Positions 1 through 4,969 of a stretch of DNA of 7,811 nucleotides are shown piece by piece. The translations under genes were made by a program, and so were the position numbers. The notes beneath the pieces are model-generated. The model saw only the letters and a program-made list of their open reading frames with translations, was not told the DNA's origin and did no database searches. The stretch is from an uncultured Eubacterium sp. (GTDB lineage Bacteria > Bacillota > Clostridia > Lachnospirales > Lachnospiraceae): assembly GCA_946611445.1 (NCBI GenBank), contig CAMODP010000080.1:1-7811 (forward strand). Reading direction: 5' to 3'. Position 1 is the first letter of the stretch; each line of letters opens with the position of its first letter.

Positions 1-541
1 ACTCGAATACGACTTCGGAAGGCACTGCCGTGCCATCCAGCTGCACGTCCACCGGAGACATAAAAGGCATACACGGTCCTTCGCCTGCCAGAACGTGGTC
101 GAGCAGGAGTTTATAGAGAAATCCCGCGATTGCCTGATGGATCGTGGTTGGCGCGGCCATGTCATAGAATATCCCGTCAATCAGTTCCACCCGCATATCA
201 TCAGGAAGGGCCAGGTAATCCTCCAGAGTATATCCGCCTTTTTCAGTATAAATCCGCTCGCCCCGGCCATAGGCTGTCGTGGGCTCATGAACCGTCGGCG
301 CAGCCGGCAGGCTGTCCGAATAACGAAATGTTCCTTCTGGTCCCGTATCTACTTTTACCAGCCGGCGCCTCCCCCGGGAGAGTGCCTTTTCCAGCGCCTC
401 CAGCGTTTTTCTGCGTGGAGAACCCGTCGCTCCGGAAAAAATCTTCTGCACAGTTCCCAGCGGCACGCCGGAAATCGCCGCCAGATACTGATTGGAGTAT
501 CCCAGCTCTTTCTTTGCAGCCTTCATTTCTTCAATTGTCAT
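1..541 (-). CDS. HTH-domain Uma2 family (DUF820) nuclease-fold protein, N-terminal part
   Basis: The reverse strand is open from an ATG at 541 to the window edge (180 residues visible, C-terminus missing). GGGAGG at 547-552 lies 5 nt before the ATG, which supports this start. Residues 1-55 form an XRE-like helix-turn-helix, including SGVPLGTVQKIFSG at about 24-37. A basic and then Pro-rich linker follows, and from about residue 103 the Uma2 domain begins (YTLEDYLALPDDMRVELIDG; then M-SPVDVQLD near 161-169). Uma2 proteins have a PD-(D/E)XK restriction-endonuclease-like fold. E119 in VELIDG fits the first acidic residue, but the later PDV...D and E...S/K elements fall outside the window, so an intact active site cannot be confirmed. 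The biological role of the family is poorly known; DNA binding or cleavage is inference from the fold and HTH. It is divergent from the plus-strand block and has its own promoter. Confidence 0.85.
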   Translation of the reverse strand, partial: MTIEEMKAAKKELGYSNQYLAAISGVPLGTVQKIFSGATGSPRRKTLEALEKALSRGRRRLVKVDTGPEGTFRYSDSLPAAPTVHEPTTAYGRGERIYTEKGGYTLEDYLALPDDMRVELIDGIFYDMAAPTTIHQAIAGFLYKLLLDHVLAGEGPCMPFMSPVDVQLDGTAVPSEVVFE

Positions 542-653
542 AAGAACCTCCCTGTGAAAAAACTGCGGCGAACCGGCAGCTGCGTGCCGGATCTGCCTGC
601 CGTATGTGACTTCATTGCATTCGCTGACGTAATCATTGCCGGATATATATGTG

Positions 654-682
654 AGTATACATAAAATAAAGCCATTTCACAA
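654..682 (-). promoter_or_regulatory. Predicted sigma-A promoter of the HTH-Uma2 gene
   Basis: Read on the minus strand, TTGTGA (677-682) and TATACT (654-659) are separated by 17 bp, a good match to the -35/-10 consensus. The predicted start near 647 would give a leader of about 105 nt before the ATG at 541. The leader contains a small inverted repeat, CCGGCA (573-578) with TGCCGG (585-590). The promoter lies in a strongly AT-rich stretch (about 640-730). Confidence 0.5.
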
Positions 683-892
683 CCTATATGAGATATAATT
701 AAGATATATTTAAGATAAATATATTATTACAGATCCGAAAAGACACCGAAGAAAAGCCGGAAAAAGATCACTATGAGAAGGCGACAGGAAGCGATAAGGA
801 GATACGAATTCCGCTTCGACTTGTATAATTTGCCAGAAAAACTCAGTCTGATCACACCCGCGATGTGGGTATAGACGAAAATAAAAAAAGGG
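683..892. other. Intergenic stretch without a confident gene
   Basis: The non-coding gap between the two divergent genes runs from 542 to 1000. Its left part is the leader and promoter of the Uma2 gene, and its right end is the promoter-leader of the small gene. The middle part has an AT-rich start (TATAAT at 694-699 and at 824-829, neither with a convincing -35). It also has a 33-codon ATG frame at 773-874 without a clear ribosome binding site. I see no RNA gene or terminator in it. Confidence 0.4.
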
Positions 893-948
893 CTTTCGTA
901 TCTGCAATGTCCTGTAGTATACTCCCACTCAGGTGGAAAATGCGGAGG
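893..948 (+). promoter_or_regulatory. Promoter-leader copy A, upstream of the 59-residue gene
   Basis: TGTAGTATACT (913-923) contains a -10-like TATACT at 918-923, but there is only a weak -35 (TTTCGT, 894-899, 18-bp spacer). Ungapped alignment to 1328-1383 gives about 43 identities in 56 positions, including all 11 bases of TGTAGTATACT and most of the following CAGGTGRAAAATGYGGARG. In this copy the conserved ATG at 940 starts only a four-codon frame (MRRT then stop). The predicted mRNA reaches the small gene at 1001 after about 70 nt. Confidence 0.5.
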
Positions 949-1000
949 ACGTAACAGACAGATTCATACAGGGCAATCATGCACGAATGGAGGAAATGCA

Positions 1001-1180
1001 ATGTCTTCAGCACAGATGGAAAAGATGATCAGGGACAACGGATACGCAGCCGTGTGCGGCAGCCACGGAGTCTCGGCAGAGGGCAGCCAGTACTATGAGC
1101 TGTGCCGCACCATCGACAGAGTCGGTTCAGGCGAGCTGGATATCCGTGATGTCATCGGGATGTTCCTGCAGGAGTATTAA
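1001..1180 (+). CDS. Small orphan protein, 59 residues
   Basis: The frame runs ATG at 1001 to TAA at 1178-1180. GGAGG at 989-993 lies 7 nt before the ATG, an almost ideal ribosome binding site, and the other nearby ATGs (987, 996) are out of frame. An intrinsic terminator begins 23 nt after the stop and a promoter lies upstream, so this looks like a complete monocistronic gene despite its size. The protein starts MSSAQMEKMIRDNGY and ends GSGELDIRDVIGMFLQEY. It is soluble, mildly acidic, has two cysteines (C20, C35), and has no signal peptide or membrane segment. Two short amphipathic helices are plausible (about 3-12 and 46-58). I recognise no family. The shared promoter sequence suggests it may be co-regulated with the secreted protein at 1393-2658. 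Confidence 0.65.
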   Translation: MSSAQMEKMIRDNGYAAVCGSHGVSAEGSQYYELCRTIDRVGSGELDIRDVIGMFLQEY

Positions 1181-1202
1181 TCACGAACAATGTCGGAGAA
1201 AG

Positions 1203-1234
1203 GGAGACAGAGATACGTCGCTGTCTCTTTTTTT
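1203..1234 (+). terminator. Intrinsic terminator of the small gene
   Basis: GAGACAG (1204-1210) pairs with CTGTCTC (1221-1227) across a 10-nt loop and is followed directly by seven T (1228-1234). It sits 23 nt after the stop codon at 1180. The stem heptamer is the same as the outer arm of the 27-bp palindrome family found nearby. Confidence 0.8.
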
Positions 1235-1259
1235 ATGCAACCTTGCCTTCCGGTACGAG

Positions 1260-1286
1260 GGAGACAAGGGTCTGACCCCTGTCTCC
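1260..1286 (+). repeat. 27-bp palindromic repeat, copy 1
   Basis: This is one of six copies. Its left arm is GGAGACAAGGGTC (one A/G change from the family arm GGAGACAGGGGTC). The central base is T and the right arm GACCCCTGTCTCC is intact. It stands alone between the terminator of the small gene and the promoter of the secreted-protein gene. No T-run follows it, so it is not an obvious terminator. Confidence 0.85.
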
Positions 1287-1327
1287 TTCGGAGTAATCCT
1301 GCGGATACTGACGAAACAAAAAGGAGA

Positions 1328-1383
1328 CTTCCATATCAGCAGTATTTTGTAGTATACTCGCAGACAGGTGAAAAATGTGGAAG
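1328..1383 (+). promoter_or_regulatory. Promoter-leader copy B, upstream of the secreted-protein gene
   Basis: TGTAGTATACT (1348-1358) has a -10-like TATACT at 1353-1358. The -35 is weak (TTCCAT, 1329-1334, 18-bp spacer), which suggests that an activator may be needed. The segment is the partner of 893-948, with about 43 of 56 positions identical. AGTATACT is itself an 8-bp palindrome, so an operator role is also possible. The predicted leader is only about 25-35 nt long. Confidence 0.5.
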
Positions 1384-1387
1384 GAGG
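1383..1387 (+). promoter_or_regulatory. Ribosome binding site deciding the start at 1393
   Basis: GGAGG within AAGGAGGG ends 5 nt before the ATG at 1393 and favours it over the in-frame ATG at 1375. The 1375 ATG has a weaker but conserved AGGTG at 1366-1370. The choice changes the N-terminus by six residues (MWKEGI). Confidence 0.6.
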
Positions 1388-1392
1388 GTATC

Positions 1393-2658
1393 ATGGGTTT
1401 CTACAAAAAAGGAGCATTTCTGCTGATATTGTGTGCTGTGGCCTTGTCTGCGCTGCTGCCGGTGACAGTATGTGCCGATCATTACATCTATTATGAAGAG
1501 ACATTGTACGATGAGGAGCGTTTTATACATACATATACAGAGGATACGCTGACTGAAGATGAACAGTTCACTTCCGTCTTTTGTGAAGGAAGCCCGGTTT
1601 TGCAACAAGCGGATGAGGCCGTTGATAACGCACTGGCGGTTCTGGATGAGTCGGATTCTGATTCAGTGAATGATGTCATGCAGGCGCTGGATGATCTGTG
1701 CACGACGATTGCCGGTCTGCTGGAGAAAGAAAACAGACAATGGCAGGATATGGATATTTGTGGAATTGACGGCGCAGTGCGTGCCGTAAAAACCGATGAT
1801 AACAATCGAAGAACCATTATCTTTTTCAGCAGGGAAGAAAAGGCTGCTGTTGTGTGGAATATAGACGGGAATTATGAAGGACATGACCATCACGATCTGT
1901 ATTATTATATGGCAGGAGACAGCCTGCTTGGATGCAGGTATATATCGGAGTCCGGCGAGGTTTCCTTTTCTTCTGCCTTGCCGCAGTGGAAAGAGAACTT
2001 AGGGGAAATAGTAACTCCGGAGGGCTATCGACATCTCATGCAGGAATATGGGTGGGCATCCGGACATACGGAGTTTTATATTGAGAGAGCACGTGAGGCC
2101 ATTCATCCGACACGGTTTGAGAGGCTGAGTGAAGTCGATGAACAGATTGCCGCTTTTCCCGAAAAACCAGATCTGGCAGATTCAAAAACTGTTCGGGACA
2201 TCATCTGCACTATGTATGAAATGAAGGAAGCGGTAAACTTCATTCGCTCTTACGATTACCTTTTACATGGCCCTGGCCAGACTTATGTAATAAACGGATC
2301 CTGCCGCCTGATCAGGATGAAGGATCCCGGCCCCGAAACCCGCCTTTATGCCGCCGTCAGTTCTGACGGACGCGCTGCTGTTTTCTGGCGTATCGGCGGA
2401 GATTCTTATACATATATGTTTGTGCTGGATGGCATATTGATCGGCATGCAGCTCGGATTCAGCGGAGGAAGTATCGGTTTCGCGGCACAGCTGCCGCAGT
2501 GGAAGACCGACCCTGAGGGAGAAGCTGCGCCTTTATATGGAGATAATCCGATGAATTCTTATGACTACAGCTATATGTGGCCAGATGAGCAGATAAGAGC
2601 CTCCGGATACTGGCAGGAAATGAAAGCCTGTCTCAGTGCGGCAGAGACAGGGAGCTGA
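1393..2658 (+). CDS. Secreted protein of unknown function with an internally duplicated domain
   Basis: From ATG 1393 it is 421 residues. It begins MGFYKK, followed by a hydrophobic core (residues about 7-25) and a likely signal peptidase I site VCA|D at 28/29; the V before C27 argues against a lipobox. The mature protein is acidic and rich in Tyr and Asp. Two similar units follow. Unit 1 has a helical part (about 74-113) and a strand-rich part (about 127-205) ending SSALPQWKENLGE. Unit 2 has a helical part (about 242-290) and a strand-rich part (about 297-377) ending AAQLPQWKTDPEGE. Both contain AAV(V/F)W(N/R)I-G and a later G-I/L-L-G segment. I recognise no named family, and no catalytic motif is evident; an extracellular binding or sensing role is only a guess. 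The stop codon and last five codons lie inside a palindromic repeat. The hydrolase gene starts 49 nt later, possibly in the same transcript. Confidence 0.85.
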   Translation: MGFYKKGAFLLILCAVALSALLPVTVCADHYIYYEETLYDEERFIHTYTEDTLTEDEQFTSVFCEGSPVLQQADEAVDNALAVLDESDSDSVNDVMQALDDLCTTIAGLLEKENRQWQDMDICGIDGAVRAVKTDDNNRRTIIFFSREEKAAVVWNIDGNYEGHDHHDLYYYMAGDSLLGCRYISESGEVSFSSALPQWKENLGEIVTPEGYRHLMQEYGWASGHTEFYIERAREAIHPTRFERLSEVDEQIAAFPEKPDLADSKTVRDIICTMYEMKEAVNFIRSYDYLLHGPGQTYVINGSCRLIRMKDPGPETRLYAAVSSDGRAAVFWRIGGDSYTYMFVLDGILIGMQLGFSGGSIGFAAQLPQWKTDPEGEAAPLYGDNPMNSYDYSYMWPDEQIRASGYWQEMKACLSAAETGS

Positions 2659-2669
2659 CCCCTGTCTCC
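2643..2669 (+). repeat. 27-bp palindromic repeat, copy 2, overlapping a stop codon
   Basis: The left arm is diverged (AGAGACAGGGAGC), the central base is T and the right arm GACCCCTGTCTCC is intact. It encodes the last residues of the secreted protein (ETGS), and its TGA at 2656-2658 is that gene's stop. T5 follows only after another 15 nt (2685-2689), behind a weak CCGG/CCGG hairpin, so termination here would be partial at best. Confidence 0.8.
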
Positions 2670-2707
2670 GGTACCACTCCGGCGTTTTTATGTGAGGAGG
2701 AAGAATC

Positions 2708-3580
2708 ATGAATCAGGAAAAATGGGAGAAACTTCTGAAACAGAAAGAAGAGTCAGTCTCCGGTGGTAAGGCAGCCGGTCAGACCGACGGGATTAAGTCA
2801 GACACGATCCGGGAGATGGAGTTTACCCGGGACGGAAAGAAGATATACGGCCGGCTTCATCTGCCGGACTCACTGTCTTCGATCGACAGATATCCGCTTG
2901 TCATTCTCTGCCACGGCTTCGGTGCCAACATGAGCGAGACTGAGCCTTACGCGGAAAAGTTTGCCGCAAACGGCATCGCCGCTTTTGCCTTTGACTTTAT
3001 CGGCGGAGGACCGGACATCCGAAGCGACGGGCAGATGACGGAGATGTCTGTGCTGACGGAAGCGGCGGATCTGCACACTGTGCTGGACAAGCTGAGCCGT
3101 CATCCGCTGATCGACATAAAACATATCTTCCTGATGGGACAGAGCCAGGGAGGTTATGTGGCCACATATGTTGCGGCGGAGCAGGTATTCGGGGATACGC
3201 CCGTCACAGGCCTGATCGCCTGTTACCCGGCTTACGTTCTGGAAGAGGATGCCCGGAAAAGGGCTGAAAAAGCGGAAAATGCCGGCGCCGTGCCTGAGAG
3301 CGAACAGATTATGGAGTACACGGTCGGCAGCATTTACACGGCGGATGCGCTGAAGATGGATATCTATGATGACATGATGCATTATACGGGAGACGCTCTG
3401 ATCCTGCATGGAACGGATGACCCGGTTGTCCCGATTGCCTGCTCGGAGGAGGCAGTGAACTGTTTCCCGCATGCGGAACTGATCCGGGTTGAGGGCGCCG
3501 GCCATGGGTTCTTCGACGCAGATGAAGATTTCTGCGCAGAACAGGCAATACGGTTTGTCAAAGAGCATATGTGGTCCTGA
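2708..3580 (+). CDS. Alpha/beta hydrolase, feruloyl/cinnamoyl esterase (Est1E)-like
   Basis: The protein has 290 residues. GAGGAGG at 2694-2700 lies 7 nt before the ATG, so the start is secure. It has no signal peptide and is probably cytoplasmic. Visible family features are the oxyanion-hole HGFG at 69-72, the nucleophile elbow G-Q-S-Q-G with S146, the acid in HGTDDPVVP (D238) and the base in GAGHGFF (H266); the triad is complete. The FDF-GGG...SDG...EMSVLTEAADL stretch (about 95-121) and an inserted lid (about 176-225) resemble the Est1E/LJ0536 group, which cleaves hydroxycinnamate esters. Here GGGPDIRSDG replaces the usual NGHG-SDG pattern, so the substrate is uncertain, and other short acyl esters are possible. 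The first 35 residues, charged and hydrophilic, are longer than usual. It lies 49 nt after the secreted-protein gene and may be co-transcribed with it. Confidence 0.85.
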   Translation: MNQEKWEKLLKQKEESVSGGKAAGQTDGIKSDTIREMEFTRDGKKIYGRLHLPDSLSSIDRYPLVILCHGFGANMSETEPYAEKFAANGIAAFAFDFIGGGPDIRSDGQMTEMSVLTEAADLHTVLDKLSRHPLIDIKHIFLMGQSQGGYVATYVAAEQVFGDTPVTGLIACYPAYVLEEDARKRAEKAENAGAVPESEQIMEYTVGSIYTADALKMDIYDDMMHYTGDALILHGTDDPVVPIACSEEAVNCFPHAELIRVEGAGHGFFDADEDFCAEQAIRFVKEHMWS

Positions 3581-3601
3581 ACAGGGGAATAGCGTGACAG
3601 G

Positions 3602-3637
3602 GGGAGACAAGGAGACAGGGGTCAGACCCCTGTCTCC
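3602..3637 (+). repeat. Left arm of a 36-bp inverted repeat, holding palindrome copy 3
   Basis: GGGAGACAA (3602-3610) is followed by a perfect 27-bp palindrome (3611-3637, central base A). The whole 36-bp unit is exactly reverse-complemented at 3680-3715, across a 42-bp spacer. It starts 21 nt after the hydrolase stop codon. No T-run follows it. Confidence 0.9.
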
Positions 3638-3679
3638 ATGCGTGGTCCTGAGCAGAGAATCGGCTGAGATGGGAAGTCA

Positions 3680-3715
3680 GGAGACAGGGGTCTGACCCCT
3701 GTCTCCTTGTCTCCC
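3680..3715 (-). repeat. Right arm of a 36-bp inverted repeat, holding palindrome copy 4
   Basis: This is a perfect 27-bp palindrome (3680-3706, central base T) followed by TTGTCTCCC (3707-3715), the exact reverse complement of 3602-3637. The spacer 3638-3679 shows no gene or clear promoter. The element ends 21 nt before the first transporter gene. Transcripts through it could fold as two local hairpins or as one 36-bp stem with a 42-nt loop. Confidence 0.9.
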
Positions 3716-3736
3716 AAAAGCAGAGGGTATGGGAAA

Positions 3737-4303
3737 ATGTCTTATTCTGGCTTTAGCAAGAGCAACAAAACGCTTGCTCTGTTTCTTACTTTCGCGAAGA
3801 TCGGTATGGTGACGTTCGGCGGCGGTTATGCCATGATCCCGCTGATTCAGCGGGAGACAGTGGACAACAGGCACTGGGTCACAAATGAAGATATTCTGGA
3901 TATCATTGCTATCGCGGAATCTACGCCGGGGCCGATCGCTGTCAATGCGGCGACCTTTATCGGGCGAAAGGTCGCGGGTATTCCGGGAGCGGTCTGCGCG
4001 ACGCTCGGCGTGGCGCTTCCGTCTTTTGTTATTATCGCTGTCATAGCCAATATCCTGCAGGCGTTTCAGAATGTAAAAATCATACAGTACGCTTTCTGGG
4101 GCGTGCGTGCAGGTGTGCTGGCACTGCTCCTGAAAGCACTCTGGTCCATGTTCAGACAGTGCAAAAAGAATCTGTTCTCCGGGTTTGTCATGGCCTTTTC
4201 CCTGGCAGCCGCAGTGTTCACCGGCATCAATGTGATCTGGATCATTATCATCTGCGGATGTCTGGGAATATTGAACTGCCTGTTTCGAAAGGAGAGGGTA
4301 TGA
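3737..4303 (+). CDS. CHR-family (chromate-type) ion transporter, first half-protein
   Basis: The protein has 188 residues from ATG 3737 and is an integral membrane protein. The conserved CHR-domain N-terminus is clear: FAKIGMVTFGGGYAMIPLI at 19-37, then ESTPGPIAVNAATFIG at 61-76 and GIPGAVCATLGVALPS at 81-96, with further membrane segments near 97-108, 117-135 and 148-183. At this size it is one half of the short-chain type, in which two separate CHR proteins are needed together. The partner follows with a 4-nt overlap. An in-frame TTG at 3707 would add ten residues, but it lies inside the inverted repeat with no ribosome binding site. ATG 3737 has GAGGG at 3723-3727, 9 nt away, a modest site. 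Chromate export is the family's known activity; the natural substrate here may be another oxyanion. Confidence 0.9.
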   Translation: MSYSGFSKSNKTLALFLTFAKIGMVTFGGGYAMIPLIQRETVDNRHWVTNEDILDIIAIAESTPGPIAVNAATFIGRKVAGIPGAVCATLGVALPSFVIIAVIANILQAFQNVKIIQYAFWGVRAGVLALLLKALWSMFRQCKKNLFSGFVMAFSLAAAVFTGINVIWIIIICGCLGILNCLFRKERV

Positions 4304-4854
4304 TCTGTCTCGAACTGTTTGTGACGTTTTTCAGAATAGGACTTTTTACCTTCGGGGGCGGCTATGCCATGATCCCGCTGATCCAGAGTGAGGTTGAGGC
4401 GCACCAGTGGATGAGCACGGCGGACATCATCAATTTTATTGCGGTCAGTGAGAGCACGCCCGGTCCTTTTGCCGTCAATATCGCGACCTATATCGGCAAG
4501 GTCACGGGAGGACTTCCGGGAGCTGTATGCGCCACACTGGGCGTCATCCTGCCGTCCCTGCTGGTCATCCTGGCGGTGGCAGCTGCCTACGACCGATTTC
4601 GGAAAAGCCGGATTGTCGAAGGTGCCATGACAGGCCTCAGGCCGGCCGTGGTCGGGCTGATCGCCGCGGCGCTGCTGTCCCTGGGGAAAAAAGTGTTCTT
4701 TCCGGCCGGCGTGGAGATTACGCCTTCCCTTATTGTGAGCTTCGGAATATTTGCTGTGATGTCAGTGCTGGCATTTCGCAAAAAGCACCCCATTCTGCTG
4801 ATCGGCCTTTCGGCTGCTGCAGGGATCGCGGCAGGCTATACAATAGGCGTGTAG
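4300..4854 (+). CDS. CHR-family (chromate-type) ion transporter, second half-protein
   Basis: The protein has 184 residues from the ATG at 4300, which overlaps the stop of the preceding gene (ATGA). AGGAG at 4290-4294, 5 nt upstream, supports this start and translational coupling. A longer in-frame start at 4159 lies inside the first gene and is rejected. Motifs parallel the partner: FFRIGLFTFGGGYAMIPLIQ at 10-29, ESTPGPFAVNIATYIG at 51-66, GLPGAVCATLGVILPS at 71-86, then membrane segments near 87-97, 112-128, 142-159 and 164-183. The two proteins are clearly paralogues of the short-chain CHR type and probably form one heteromeric membrane transporter with opposite topologies, as known for other split pairs. 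The stop codon's last base is already part of the downstream inverted repeat, which carries the operon terminator. Confidence 0.92.
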   Translation: MICLELFVTFFRIGLFTFGGGYAMIPLIQSEVEAHQWMSTADIINFIAVSESTPGPFAVNIATYIGKVTGGLPGAVCATLGVILPSLLVILAVAAAYDRFRKSRIVEGAMTGLRPAVVGLIAAALLSLGKKVFFPAGVEITPSLIVSFGIFAVMSVLAFRKKHPILLIGLSAAAGIAAGYTIGV

Positions 4855-4889
4855 GAGGAGACAGGGGTCAGACCCCTGTCTCCTTTTTT
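4854..4889 (+). terminator. Palindrome copy 5 acting as terminator of the transporter operon
   Basis: This is a perfect 27-bp palindrome (4857-4883, central base A), extended by A4856 pairing with T4884 and followed by six T (4884-4889). It begins at the stop codon of the second transporter gene. Very strong stem plus T-run is the classic intrinsic-terminator form. It is also the left arm of a 30-bp perfect inverted repeat with 4915-4944. Confidence 0.8.
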
Positions 4890-4914
4890 GGCCCAGATTT
4901 ACGTTTCAAAAACC

Positions 4915-4944
4915 GGAGACAGGGGTCTGACCCCTGTCTCCTCC
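4915..4944 (-). repeat. Palindrome copy 6, probable terminator of the tyrA-aroA-mscS transcript
   Basis: A perfect 27-bp palindrome (4915-4941, central base T) plus TCC (4942-4944) forms an exact reverse complement of 4854-4883 across a 31-bp spacer. On the minus strand it lies 25 nt after the channel gene's stop, and its stem is followed by GGTTTTTG, so it can terminate leftward transcription, though its T-run is offset by two G. Confidence 0.75.
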
Positions 4945-4969
4945 GTCTTCCCGCTTTTGCCTCTGATTT

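Noticed and set aside
95..664. Plus-strand frames at 95-664 and 130-543
   Set aside because: Both are antisense to the HTH-Uma2 gene, which has recognisable domains and a good ribosome binding site.
710..928. Minus-strand 72-codon frame in the intergenic gap
   Set aside because: No ribosome binding site is evident, the composition is not protein-like, and it covers the likely promoter of the small gene.
2870..3610. Long minus-strand frame (246 codons) opposite the hydrolase
   Set aside because: The plus-strand hydrolase has a full catalytic triad and a strong ribosome binding site; the antisense frame is a shadow of its codon use.
3602..3715. Insertion sequence ends
   Set aside because: Only 42 bp lie between the inverted repeats, with no transposase frame and no recognisable target duplication.
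3707..3736. TTG start adding ten residues to the first transporter protein
   Set aside because: The TTG lies inside the arm of the inverted repeat with no ribosome binding site; the ATG at 3737 matches the family's usual N-terminus.
3602..4944. CRISPR array
   Set aside because: Repeats are palindromic, in alternating orientation, kilobases apart with genes between, and spacers are not of regular length.
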